Shown piece after piece: positions 21,124 through 30,336 of a stretch of DNA of 33,124 nucleotides. A program made the translations under genes and the position numbers. This DNA comes from Methylococcaceae bacterium (GTDB lineage Bacteria; Pseudomonadota; Gammaproteobacteria; Methylococcales; Methylomonadaceae). Position 1 is the stretch's first letter. Every line of letters starts with the position of its first letter. The stretch covers positions 1-33,124 of the forward strand of contig JAPYOW010000019.1 in assembly GCA_029937975.1 (NCBI GenBank), given 5' to 3'. The notes under the pieces are model-generated. The model saw nothing but the letters and a program-made list of their open reading frames with translations. It was not told where the DNA came from and searched no databases.

Positions 21124-22501
21124 AAAATACCGATTAGAGCAAGATAGTATGGGTGAGTTACAGGTGCCTATGGATGCTTTGTATGGCGCGCAAACACAAA
21201 GGGCGATTAATAACTTTCCCATTAGTGGGCTGGTTTTGCCGTCGGCCTTTATTACCACGGTGGCTTTGATTAAAAAGAATGCGGCCAAAGTCAATATGGC
21301 ATTAGGGCATTTGGATGCGCAAAAAGGCAATGCCATTATTGAGGCTGCTCAACAAATCATGGATGGAGCATATCAAGATCAATTCCCCGTCGATGTTTTC
21401 CAAACGGGTTCAGGTACCAGTACCAATATGAATGTCAATGAAGTGCTGGCTCGCTTGGCCAGTAATATTGCAGGGACAACTGTAGGTGCTAATGACCATG
21501 TCAATATGGGACAAAGCAGCAATGATGTCATACCCACAGCGATTCATGTCAGTGCGGCGATACAATGTCAAAACATCTTGTTGCCCGGCTTACATCATTT
21601 GGCGGAAGTGATTGAGCAGAAAGCTGCATCTTTAAAACATGTTACCAAGACCGGTCGCACCCATTTAATGGATGCTATGCCGTTAACCATGGCTCAAGAA
21701 CTTGGCGCATGGGCGCTACAAATACGAAATGCTATTGAACGTATCAATGTGACTCTACCCAGGGTCTATAAATTGGCTCAAGGGGGAACAGCAGTGGGTA
21801 CCGGGATTAATGCAGACCCACAATTCGCCGAGAAATTTGCTGCGGCCTTAAGTGAAGAAACGGGCTTAGCCTTCAAGCCGAATGATTCTTTTTTTGAAAG
21901 CCTGAGTGCTCAGGATGCGATTGTGGAATTATCAGGACAAATCAAGGTCATTGCCGTGAGTTTAATGAAAATTTCCAATGATTTACGCTGGATGAACAGT
22001 GGACCACTAGCGGGTCTGGGTGAGATTGAATTAATAGCTTTACAACCCGGGAGCAGTATTATGCCGGGTAAGGTGAATCCTGTTGTGCCAGAAGCCACTG
22101 CCATGGTTGCTGCCCAGGTGATTGGTAATGATGCCACAATTACCGTGGCAGGTCAGGCAGGTACTTTTCAATTGAATGTCATGCTCCCTGTTATTGCCTA
22201 TAACATACTGCAAAGTATTGAGTTGATTGGCAATGCCGCAAAGGTATTAGCAGATAAAGCAATTGCTCCCTTTACAGTCAGGGAAGATAATTTACAGGAA
22301 GCTTTATCAAAAAACCCGATTTTAGTGACTGCCTTGAATCCTATTATTGGCTATGAAAAAGCGGCTCAGATTGCTAAAGCGGCTTATAAGCAAGGTCAGC
22401 CTATTATTGATGTGGCAGAGGAAATGACCGATTTAAGTCGTGAGGAATTAAAGAAATTATTAGACCCGCAAGCCTTAACAAAAGGCGGGATTAATCAGTA
22501 G
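21116..22501 (+). CDS. fumC: Class II fumarate hydratase
   Basis: YRLEQDSMGELQVP N-terminus, TGSGTSTNMNVNEV, GQSSNDVIPTAIH, GSSIMPGKVNPV signature; ATG at 21116 (MTEKYRLEQDS) is the likelier start than 21074. Confidence 0.95.
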   Translation: MTEKYRLEQDSMGELQVPMDALYGAQTQRAINNFPISGLVLPSAFITTVALIKKNAAKVNMALGHLDAQKGNAIIEAAQQIMDGAYQDQFPVDVFQTGSGTSTNMNVNEVLARLASNIAGTTVGANDHVNMGQSSNDVIPTAIHVSAAIQCQNILLPGLHHLAEVIEQKAASLKHVTKTGRTHLMDAMPLTMAQELGAWALQIRNAIERINVTLPRVYKLAQGGTAVGTGINADPQFAEKFAAALSEETGLAFKPNDSFFESLSAQDAIVELSGQIKVIAVSLMKISNDLRWMNSGPLAGLGEIELIALQPGSSIMPGKVNPVVPEATAMVAAQVIGNDATITVAGQAGTFQLNVMLPVIAYNILQSIELIGNAAKVLADKAIAPFTVREDNLQEALSKNPILVTALNPIIGYEKAAQIAKAAYKQGQPIIDVAEEMTDLSREELKKLLDPQALTKGGINQ

Positions 22502-22509
22502 GCCTGTTT

Positions 22510-22547
22510 TAAACAAAAATGCGCCACACTGAATTGTGTAGCGCATT
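22510..22547 (-). terminator. Rho-independent terminator of the minus-strand lipoprotein gene
   Basis: Minus strand AATGCGCTACAC-AATTCA-GTGTGGCGCATT (11 of 12 positions complementary) followed by TTTGTTT, just after the stop at 22560 and convergent with fumC. Confidence 0.75.
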
Positions 22548-22559
22548 CACAGCAACTAA

Positions 22560-22985
22560 TTACGTTGGAGCAAAGATACCACCACCATTTTCATTTTCTG
22601 GCTCTGATTCCATAATAATGGAGTTGATACAGTCCATGGTACTTTTTGTATAATTATTATGCGCTGCCAATAACTCCTGAGGAGAGCCAAATATTGAACG
22701 TAATTCGTCAAAGGTGGCTTTTTTGTCTTTAGTGGTTTTCATCGACAGCATTTTTGTATAGTTCTTATAAGCTTCTAGTCGGTCTGGAACAATAGGAATA
22801 GCCCCCGGCATTGCTTTACCGGTTAAATCCATGATGCAATCCGTCATATGTTCGGGATCAATATTGTAGTCTATTAAATCTTTTTCTGTTTTCATGTCGG
22901 CTAAAACAGCTTCTCTGTATTCGGATTTTTCAGCACAGGCTGTTAATAATACGGTACAAGTGAAAATTAGTAGTAATTTGTTCAT
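22560..22985 (-). CDS. Putative lipoprotein of unknown function
   Basis: N-terminus MNKLLLIFTCTVLLTACAEK with an LTAC lipobox; no recognised domain. Confidence 0.7.
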   Translation of the reverse strand: MNKLLLIFTCTVLLTACAEKSEYREAVLADMKTEKDLIDYNIDPEHMTDCIMDLTGKAMPGAIPIVPDRLEAYKNYTKMLSMKTTKDKKATFDELRSIFGSPQELLAAHNNYTKSTMDCINSIIMESEPENENGGGIFAPT

Positions 22986-22999
22986 GATAGTAGTGGGTG

Positions 23000-23764
23000 T
23001 TAAGAAAATGATATTTCATGCATGGCTTCAGAAATCCATGTTGAAGCTTCCATGTTGATTTGTTTTGCTTTTTTACCCTTGGTTTCAATCGCAGGACCTA
23101 TTTTAACCTTGATAACGCCAGGGTATTTAAAAAAGCTATAGCGAGGCCAGTATTCTCCCGCATTATGGGCTAAAGGAATCACTGGGTATTCAGATTTTTG
23201 AGCCAGTAAGGCTCCACCTATATTGAAGTCTTTATCTTCTCCTGGGGCAGCTCGAGTGCCTTCGGGGAAAATAACCACAACAAACCCATCCTTTAGTCGT
23301 GCCGTACCTTGTTCAACAATGGTACGTAAGGCGGCACGTTTTTTGTCTCTGTCGATGGCAATTGGTTTTAATGTGGCTAATACCCAGCCACCAATTGGCA
23401 TCCACGTTAGAGATCGTTTTAATACAGCCGTTTGTTTGGGTAAAAACAGACGCGTTGCCAGTGTCTCCCAGGCTGATTGATGTTTACTCAGAACAATATA
23501 AGCTTTGTCTTTCGGTAAGTTTTCCAGACCTTCAACTTCGTAACGGAGTCCACAGAAGACTTTAGCTATCCATAAAACAGAAATAGCCCAGGCTTTGGAT
23601 AGATTATATCGCACCGAAAAAGGCAAGAAAATCGTGAGAAGAATCACGGGGCCAAAGGTAGGTACCGAAACCAGAATATACAAAAAGAAAATGGTCGAAC
23701 CAAAATAGGCTCTAAAGTTATTTCTATCTGATGATGAATTTTGCTGCGTCATAGAGGTTATCAA
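23000..23764 (-). CDS. 1-acyl-sn-glycerol-3-phosphate acyltransferase-like (PlsC family)
   Basis: SKHQSAWET (HxxxxE/D box) and FPEGTR motif; N-terminal hydrophobic segment. ATG at 23752 is an alternative start. Confidence 0.88.
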   Translation of the reverse strand: MITSMTQQNSSSDRNNFRAYFGSTIFFLYILVSVPTFGPVILLTIFLPFSVRYNLSKAWAISVLWIAKVFCGLRYEVEGLENLPKDKAYIVLSKHQSAWETLATRLFLPKQTAVLKRSLTWMPIGGWVLATLKPIAIDRDKKRAALRTIVEQGTARLKDGFVVVIFPEGTRAAPGEDKDFNIGGALLAQKSEYPVIPLAHNAGEYWPRYSFFKYPGVIKVKIGPAIETKGKKAKQINMEASTWISEAMHEISFS

Positions 23765-24260
23765 AAATAGGGTGTGTGATGTCGGGGTTATTCTTTAAAG
23801 TCTTTTGACCTTTGCCGGTTTTAACTAATATGGGCTTGGCACCGGCGGCTTCTGCCGCATGTATATCGGCTAACTTATCGCCGATAAAATAAATATCCTT
23901 CAGCATGATGTTTTTTTCTCTGGCAAAATCGTTTAACAGGCCGGGTTTCGGCTTACGACATTGGCAGTTATCTTCAGGAACATGAGGGCAGTAATAAATT
24001 TGCTCAATCTCACCGCCTTTCAGTCGAGTGAGTCGCTGCATTTTATGATGCATTTCAGCCAATGTTGCCTCATTGTATAAGCCTCTGCCTATGCCTGATT
24101 GGTTGGTAATAACAATCACTTTATAACTGTTTTTATTTAATAGGGCAATAGCTTCAAGGCTGCCAGGAAGAGGTATCCATTCCTCTTCTGATTTTATAAA
24201 GTGATCGGAATCGTAATTTATAACGCCATCACGATCCACTAAAACATACGTTGCTGACAT
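23724..24260 (-). CDS. gmhB: D-glycero-beta-D-manno-heptose 1,7-bisphosphate 7-phosphatase
   Basis: HAD-family VDRDGVINYDSDHFIKS, VITNQSGIGRG, zinc motif CPHVPEDNCQCRKPKPG, FIGDKLADIHAAEAAG. Confidence 0.92.
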   Translation of the reverse strand: MSATYVLVDRDGVINYDSDHFIKSEEEWIPLPGSLEAIALLNKNSYKVIVITNQSGIGRGLYNEATLAEMHHKMQRLTRLKGGEIEQIYYCPHVPEDNCQCRKPKPGLLNDFAREKNIMLKDIYFIGDKLADIHAAEAAGAKPILVKTGKGQKTLKNNPDITHPIFDNLYDAAKFIIR

Positions 24261-26326
24261 TATTGTAATTTCGAAATATCAGCAATTTCAAGAAATTGCT
24301 TAGACAACATGGACAATAGGGCCAGACGACTGGCGCGTATTGCTAAATCATCGGTGTTGACCATGACATGATCAAAAAACTCATCCACTGCATCTTTCAG
24401 CTGGGCTAGTCGGGTTAAGGTTTGTTGATAATTCTGCTGTGCCAATAAAGGCTGAATATCTTTAGCTGACTGGATTGCCGCGGCATGTAATTGTAATTCT
24501 TGCGTTTCAATTAATCCGGTAATGGAATCAGCGATTGCTGTGTCAGACTTTTTAAGTATATTAATGATACGTTTGTTGGCCGCCGCTAAACTTGCCGCTT
24601 CAGGCAATTGTCGGAATGCTTTAACGGCTTGCAGACGTTGCATGAAATCATGTGGTTTGGGCGGTTGCACAGCCATGACCGCTTCAAATTCATTTGCTGT
24701 GTGACCGTGATCCAGACAGTAACCTTTCAAGCGATCAAAAACGAAATCACTAAGCATTTTCATTGTCTGCTGTCGATCAAATTCATGCTGGTACTGAGCT
24801 AATGCAAAAGCAAGCAGATCCACAATATCCAGATCCAGTTGGTTTTCAATAATGATTCTAAGTGAGCCCAGAGTGGCTCGTCTTAAGGCGTAGGGATCTT
24901 TGTCCCCCGTGGGTATAAGTCCGGCACTAAATATACCGCTTAGGGTATCAATTTTTTCAGCCAGAGAGAGAATCTGCCCCGTACGACTGGCAGGAGTTGG
25001 ACTGCCGGATTGTTTAGGAAAATATTGTTCCTCAATGGCTACAGCAACCGCCTCGGGTTCGTTATCCGCCAAAGCGTAATAGCGCCCCATAATGCCTTGT
25101 AAGCTGGCAAATTCACTGACCATATCTGTCAATAAATCAGTTTTTGCTAGACGTGCGGCGCGTTTTGCCAATGCTATATCTGCATTGAGTTGTTGGGCAA
25201 TATAACTGGCAAGACTTTCTACCCGTACCGTTTTATCGGCAACAGTACCCAGTGTTTTCTGGAAAACAATGGATTGTAAATGGTCAACACGATCTTCCAG
25301 TGACTGTTTCCTGTCTTGCTTCCAGAAAAATTCGGCATCCGCCAGGCGAGGCATAATTACGCGCTCATTGCCCTGTTGAATGGATTCTGGATGGCTGCTT
25401 TCGATATTACTAAAGGTAATAAAATGCGGTAACAGTGCGCCCTCGTTATTTTTGATGGGGAAATATTTCTGGTTGGATTGCATGGTGGTAATGAGTACTT
25501 CTATTGGCAAATCCAGAAAACGGGCATCAAAATTGCCCAGCACAGGAACAGGCCACTCATTTAAGGCAGCAATTTCTTCCAGCAAATCTTCTTCAATATG
25601 GGCCATACCATGGACTGTTTCCGCTGCCGCATTTGCTTTGTCTTGAATCATGTTTTGGCGCCGGGAAAAGTCAGCAATTACTTTGCCTTGCAACTCAAGC
25701 GTTTCAAGATAATCCGCAGGGCACTGGATTAATAATGGCTGAGGTGCATGAAAGCGATGTCCTTGCGATTGATTGCCCGTTTTTAATCCCAGAATTTCAG
25801 CGTCAATGACATCGGCACCAAAAAGCAATACGCACCAATGTACAGGCCGGACAAATTCAGTATTATAATTTCCCCAGCGCATTCTTTTAGCAATGGGAAG
25901 CAGGGCAATGCTTTTTTGAATGATTTCTGGCATCAGCTGTTCAGTAGCCAGTCCCTTGATATCTTGCTGAAAAGCCAGCCATTCCCCTTTATCGGTTTTA
26001 AGCCGGCCCAGGTTTTCGACAGTGGTTCCGCAACCTTTGGCAAAACCCATGGCTGCTTTGCTCGGCGTTCCATCTTTTGCAAAGGCTGCCTGTACGGCGG
26101 GGCCTCTTTTTTCAATGACCTTATCTGGCTGAGTGCTGTTCAAATCTTTAATAATGAAAGCCAGACGTCTGGGTGTGGCATAGCTATAGGCGGCACTATA
26201 ATCGAGCTTAGCTTCTTGTAGACCCGCTTCCACAGATTTAAGCAATGCATGGCTTAATTTTAAGAGTGATTTGGGCGGGAGTTCTTCGCAACCTAATTCA
26301 AATAATAAATCCTGATGATGCGACAT
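24260..26326 (-). CDS. glyS: Glycine--tRNA ligase beta subunit
   Basis: LLFELGCEELPPKSL, YATPRRLAF, RMRWGNYNTEFVRPVHW, SLAEKIDTLSGIF, GDKDPYALRRATLG motifs. Confidence 0.97.
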   Translation of the reverse strand: MSHHQDLLFELGCEELPPKSLLKLSHALLKSVEAGLQEAKLDYSAAYSYATPRRLAFIIKDLNSTQPDKVIEKRGPAVQAAFAKDGTPSKAAMGFAKGCGTTVENLGRLKTDKGEWLAFQQDIKGLATEQLMPEIIQKSIALLPIAKRMRWGNYNTEFVRPVHWCVLLFGADVIDAEILGLKTGNQSQGHRFHAPQPLLIQCPADYLETLELQGKVIADFSRRQNMIQDKANAAAETVHGMAHIEEDLLEEIAALNEWPVPVLGNFDARFLDLPIEVLITTMQSNQKYFPIKNNEGALLPHFITFSNIESSHPESIQQGNERVIMPRLADAEFFWKQDRKQSLEDRVDHLQSIVFQKTLGTVADKTVRVESLASYIAQQLNADIALAKRAARLAKTDLLTDMVSEFASLQGIMGRYYALADNEPEAVAVAIEEQYFPKQSGSPTPASRTGQILSLAEKIDTLSGIFSAGLIPTGDKDPYALRRATLGSLRIIIENQLDLDIVDLLAFALAQYQHEFDRQQTMKMLSDFVFDRLKGYCLDHGHTANEFEAVMAVQPPKPHDFMQRLQAVKAFRQLPEAASLAAANKRIINILKKSDTAIADSITGLIETQELQLHAAAIQSAKDIQPLLAQQNYQQTLTRLAQLKDAVDEFFDHVMVNTDDLAIRASRLALLSMLSKQFLEIADISKLQ

Positions 26327-26328
26327 GA

Positions 26329-27264
26329 TTATGCTCCCTGCTCAGTTGAAAGCATGGGAAAACCTAAGGATTCCCTGCGTTGGTAATAGGCTTTAGCCAC
26401 TGCTTTGGACAAGTTGCGTACGCGAAGAATATAGCGTTGACGCTCAGTCACAGAGATCGCGTGACGCGCATCCAGTAAATTAAAGGTGTGAGAGGCTTTC
26501 AGCACCATCTCGTAAGCAGGTAAAGGCAAGTCTGATTCAATCAGTTTCTGACATTCTTGTTCATAAGTATCAAAGCAACTGAACAGAAAATCAACGTTGG
26601 CATGATCAAAATTAAAAGCCGACATTTCCACCTCGTTTTGATGGAAAACATCACCATATGTGACAGTGCCTTGCAGGGTGTGTGCCCAGACCAGGTCGTA
26701 TACACTTTCAACCCCCTGAACATACATGGCAATACGCTCAAGACCATAAGTAAGCTCACCACTGACCGGTTTGCATTCAAGTCCGCCCACTTGCTGAAAG
26801 TAGGTGAATTGAGACACTTCCATACCATTGAGCCAGACTTCCCAGCCTAATCCCCAGGCGCCCAGTGTGGGTGACTCCCAATTGTCTTCTACAAAACGCA
26901 CATCATGTTCAAGCAAATCCAGGCCTAAATGGCGGAGTGAATTTAGATAGAGTTCCTGGATATTGTCGGGAGAAGGCTTTAACAACACCTGATACTGATA
27001 ATAATGTTGCAGACGCATTGGGTTTTCACCAAAGCGGCCATCGGTAGGTCTTCTGGAAGGCTGAACATAAGCCGCATTCCAAGGCTCAGGGCCAATAGCC
27101 CGTAAAAAAGTTGCGGGATGAAACGTGCCAGCACCCACTTCCTGATCAAGCGGTTGTAATAAAATACAGCCTTGATCAGACCAGTATTGTTGTAGAGCTG
27201 AAATAAGCCCTTGGAAAGTAGATAAGTCGTTGTTTGTGCTTGACACGGTTTTAAGTCTGGGCAA
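26329..27264 (-). CDS. glyQ: Glycine--tRNA ligase alpha subunit
   Basis: [70 protein letters not shown] is diagnostic of GlyQ. Confidence 0.97.
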   Translation of the reverse strand: MPRLKTVSSTNNDLSTFQGLISALQQYWSDQGCILLQPLDQEVGAGTFHPATFLRAIGPEPWNAAYVQPSRRPTDGRFGENPMRLQHYYQYQVLLKPSPDNIQELYLNSLRHLGLDLLEHDVRFVEDNWESPTLGAWGLGWEVWLNGMEVSQFTYFQQVGGLECKPVSGELTYGLERIAMYVQGVESVYDLVWAHTLQGTVTYGDVFHQNEVEMSAFNFDHANVDFLFSCFDTYEQECQKLIESDLPLPAYEMVLKASHTFNLLDARHAISVTERQRYILRVRNLSKAVAKAYYQRRESLGFPMLSTEQGA

Positions 27265-27278
27265 TAAAAAATGGCCTA

Positions 27279-27284
27279 GTATAG
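27279..27284 (-). promoter_or_regulatory. Candidate -10 element (TATACT) upstream of glyQ
   Basis: TATACT on the minus strand 15 nt upstream of the ORF-track glyQ start; no strong -35, and a downstream start codon may be the real one. Confidence 0.35.
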
Positions 27285-27397
27285 CTTAAAAATGATTGTT
27301 GAGCATAAATAGGTTTTATTATAAAAATGACAGATAGATTTTTAATAGCAAAGTTGGAGTCTTTAACGGGGACGATGATGCAGAGAACTAAAAACCG

Positions 27398-27565
27398 TTG
27401 AAATTAGTCAGTAATTTATTGGGTATAGCGGTACTAAAAACCGGAATGAGTTACGTGATTGAAGAGCAACACAGTAACATCTTAAGCAGCGAGTTGTTTC
27501 AGGTATTAAAAATACCGGTGTATATTAAGATTTTGGCCGACTGGCCGGGTTTTCGGGTAGCGTGA
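27398..27565 (+). CDS. Possible 55-aa small ORF (TTG start; nested ATG gives 39 aa)
   Basis: Frame reads LKLVSNLLGIAVLKTGMSYVIEEQHSNILSSELFQVLKIPVYIKILADWPGFRVA*; stop lies within a terminator-like hairpin. No strong RBS seen. Confidence 0.25.
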   Translation: MKLVSNLLGIAVLKTGMSYVIEEQHSNILSSELFQVLKIPVYIKILADWPGFRVA

Positions 27566-27600
27566 GGTTGCATACGCTTTGCCTGAAACCGGTTGTTTTT
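27545..27600 (+). terminator. Possible intrinsic terminator on the plus strand
   Basis: Imperfect stem CCGG(45-48)/CCGG(89-92), TTTC/GAAA, GG/CC, AGCGT/ACGCT (offsets from 27500), followed by TTGTTTTTCT. Confidence 0.45.
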
Positions 27601-27628
27601 CTATCACCTTGCTGGCAACTAGAGAAAT

Positions 27629-27808
27629 AAGAATCTCCCGCCTGCGCCGTCTCGTACCTTCGTCCTTGAACCGGAGGTTCAAGTGGAGGCTTCAACAGTA
27701 AATCAGGCTTCCCGCAAAACAGGCATGCACACCATTACTCGAATCAACTTCCGGGGTAAAAACAGGTTCAGGAAACACCCAGCACTAATCGAACGCTGCA
27801 GGAGATAT
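27629..27808 (-). ncRNA. ssrS: 6S RNA
   Basis: Minus strand contains GGTGTGCATGCCTGTTTTGCGGGAAGCCT, CACTTGAACCTCCGGTTCAAGG and GGCGCAGGCGGGAGATTC, matching conserved 6S segments; termini pair (TCTCCTGC with GCGGGAGA); located beside zapA as in other gammaproteobacteria. Ends approximate. Confidence 0.88.
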
Positions 27809-27828
27809 ACTGAGTATTTTAACCGGAT

Positions 27829-28134
27829 TTAATGATTTTCTAAAACGATTTCTATTTTTTGGCGCAAATTAGCTAATTTGGATGAGATATTACCCATGGG
27901 GTTAATGTTCTGATTTTGAGCAAGATGCAATTCAGTGGTTAAATTCAACGCTGCCATGACAGCAATCCTGTCAACACCATTGACCTTACCGGAGTTACGA
28001 ATTGCGCGCATTTGCAGGTCAAGTTCCTGTGCTGATCGAAGCAAGGCTTGTTGTTCATTTTCGGCACAGGTGACGCGATAATCTTTGCCGAGAATAGTAA
28101 TGGAGACAGCTTGTGATTTTTCTTTTGTACTCAT
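27829..28134 (-). CDS. zapA: Cell division protein ZapA
   Basis: VSITILGKDYRVTCAENEQQALLRSAQELDLQMRAIRNSGKVNGVDRIAVMAALNL is typical of ZapA. Confidence 0.93.
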   Translation of the reverse strand: MSTKEKSQAVSITILGKDYRVTCAENEQQALLRSAQELDLQMRAIRNSGKVNGVDRIAVMAALNLTTELHLAQNQNINPMGNISSKLANLRQKIEIVLENH

Positions 28135-28358
28135 GTACTGTGTTCCATGGATTTTAAACGGGTAATCATGGCTTCTACTCGTATTCGGGCCAGCGTGGTT
28201 TTTTCTAATAGTTTTGCTTTTTCTCTGACTAGCTCATCCTGTTTGGTTTTTAAACTTGAATTTTCTTGTTTGGCGGCTTCGTATTTTTCAATCAGGGCAT
28301 CCAGTTTTTCTTCAAGATTTCTTAACTCGGTCGATGACTCATTTTCTAAATCAGACAT
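28131..28358 (-). CDS. ZapB-like / TIGR02449 family coiled-coil protein
   Basis: 75-aa heptad-rich protein, LEEKLDALIEKYEAAKQENSSLK...ARIRVEAMITRLKSME, 4-bp overlap with zapA. Confidence 0.82.
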   Translation of the reverse strand: MSDLENESSTELRNLEEKLDALIEKYEAAKQENSSLKTKQDELVREKAKLLEKTTLARIRVEAMITRLKSMEHST

Positions 28359-28480
28359 GGGGCGTTTTTTAAAGGGGAATTAAATTCAAAATTAATAGAT
28401 TAAAAACAGTTGCATGGCATTCCTGTTTGCAACTAACAATGATAGCATAAGCAGACTTTTTTTTAGTTTTGTTATTGAGA

Positions 28481-29029
28481 ATGGCATATTTAACGATTAC
28501 CAAGATTTTTCAGAAAAATGATTCGAGTTTGACTGCGGCAGAAGCGCACGGTTTGGCAACGGGTCTATTGTGTGTAGACAATAAAATGGCGGGCACTGTT
28601 TGGCTGGCCGAATTATTTGAACAGGAAGTGGTGCTTCTTGACGATGATAAAACAGTGTTAGTCGCACTGTTTGAGCAAACACGAAAATTATTGGCTGAAG
28701 AAGAAAATATGTTTCGGTTTGATCTTTTTTTACCGGGGGATGATGAGCCTTTACAATACCAGCTGGAAGCGATATGTTCTTGGTGTGAAGGGTTTTTATT
28801 TGGAGTCGGCTACAGAGGGTCACTCTTGGAATGGCCGAGTGAAACCACTGAAATCATGCAAGATATCATCGAGTTCACTAAATTAGACACGGCTGTGGAT
28901 GAGGATGAGGACATGGATGAAGATGAAAAAAATGAGTATGAAACGGCACTCGTAGAAATACAGGAATATATAAGAGCGGCTGTTAATACGGTGAAAGATC
29001 AATTGATGGCAGGCAATATTAAGCAATGA
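28481..29029 (+). CDS. ygfB: UPF0149 family protein YgfB
   Basis: LTAAEAHGLATGLLC, WCEGFLFGVGY motifs and acidic tail; directly upstream of pepP. ATG at 28481 preferred over the TTG at 28469. Confidence 0.9.
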   Translation: MAYLTITKIFQKNDSSLTAAEAHGLATGLLCVDNKMAGTVWLAELFEQEVVLLDDDKTVLVALFEQTRKLLAEEENMFRFDLFLPGDDEPLQYQLEAICSWCEGFLFGVGYRGSLLEWPSETTEIMQDIIEFTKLDTAVDEDEDMDEDEKNEYETALVEIQEYIRAAVNTVKDQLMAGNIKQ

Positions 29030-30336
29030 ATCAAAACGAATTTAAACGACGTCGCAAAGTGTTAATGCAACAGATGGGTCCGGGCAATATTGCATTAATT
29101 GCGAGTGCATCCAGCCAGGTAAGAAACCGGGATGTTGAATTTCCCTTTAGACAAGACAGTGATTTTTATTATCTGACAGGTTTTGATGAGGCTGATGCGT
29201 TAGCGGTCTTTATTCCCGGTCGGGAACAAGGCGAGTATATTTTATTTTGTCAGGAATTTGATGCAAAAAAAGCCCTCTGGGAAGGTGCGCATGCAGGACT
29301 TGAAGGGGCAATCGCAGACTATGCAGCAGATGATGCTTTCCCGATTGATGATATGGGGGATATTTTACCGGGTCTGTTAGAGAACAAACATAAGGTCTAT
29401 TATCCCATGGGCAGGGATGGTGAATTGGATCATCAAATTCTGGAATGGATTAATTTTCTAAGAAAGCAATCCAGAAATGGCGTCAACGCTCCGGGTGAAT
29501 TGGTTTCTCTGGAACATATTTTGCATGAAATGAGATTATTTAAAAGTTCGGCAGAATTAAACTCAATGCGCAAAGCTGCGGCAGTCTCTTGTCAGGCCCA
29601 TGTGCGTGCCATGAAGGCATGTCAACCCGGCTGGTACGAATACCAGGTGGAGTCAGAAATCATTCATGAATGTATGCAGCAGGGACTGCGCGCCGTGGCT
29701 TATCCTTCTATTGTGGCGGGCGGGAAAAATGCTTGTGTACTGCATTACGTGGAAAATAAAGATAAACTGAAAAAAGGGGACTTATTACTCATTGATGCCG
29801 GTGTTGAATGTGATTATTATGCCTCGGATATTACCCGTACCTTTCCTGTTTCAGGCACGTTTAGTCCGGCACAAAGAAAATTATATCAATTGGTTCTCGA
29901 TGCGCAATATGCGGCAATTGCACAGATTCAGCCTGGTATTCCCTGGAATAAATCCCATGATGTATCGGTGGAAGTGCTCACGCAAGGACTGGTTGATTTA
30001 GGGTTGTTGCAAGGAGAGGTGTCGCAACTGATCCAGGATGAAAAATACAAGCAGTTTTATATGCATAGAATAGGGCATTGGTTAGGCATGGATGTACATG
30101 ATGTGGGTGACTATAAAGTGGATGATGAATGGCGCATACTCGAGCCTGGGATGGTACTCACTGTCGAACCGGGTTTATATATTCCACAGGATTGTACTGC
30201 GGTCGATGCGCAATGGCGAGGCATTGGTATTCGGATCGAAGATGATGTGTTGGTGACACAACAGGGACATGAAGTGTTAACACAAAGCCTTGTTAAAGAA
30301 ATTGATGACATTGAAAACTTAATGCAGGTTCATTAA
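29026..30336 (+). CDS. pepP: Xaa-Pro aminopeptidase
   Basis: FPFRQDSDFYYLTGFDE, IDAGVECDYYASDITRTFPVSG, MHRIGHWLGMDVHDVGDY, LTVEPGLYI metal-site motifs. Confidence 0.95.
   Translation: MNQNEFKRRRKVLMQQMGPGNIALIASASSQVRNRDVEFPFRQDSDFYYLTGFDEADALAVFIPGREQGEYILFCQEFDAKKALWEGAHAGLEGAIADYAADDAFPIDDMGDILPGLLENKHKVYYPMGRDGELDHQILEWINFLRKQSRNGVNAPGELVSLEHILHEMRLFKSSAELNSMRKAAAVSCQAHVRAMKACQPGWYEYQVESEIIHECMQQGLRAVAYPSIVAGGKNACVLHYVENKDKLKKGDLLLIDAGVECDYYASDITRTFPVSGTFSPAQRKLYQLVLDAQYAAIAQIQPGIPWNKSHDVSVEVLTQGLVDLGLLQGEVSQLIQDEKYKQFYMHRIGHWLGMDVHDVGDYKVDDEWRILEPGMVLTVEPGLYIPQDCTAVDAQWRGIGIRIEDDVLVTQQGHEVLTQSLVKEIDDIENLMQVH

Noticed and set aside
25838-26221. 127-aa plus-strand ORF and other plus-strand ORFs across glyS/glyQ
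   Set aside because: They are antisense to strongly conserved glyS/glyQ sequence and lack family features; antisense artefacts.
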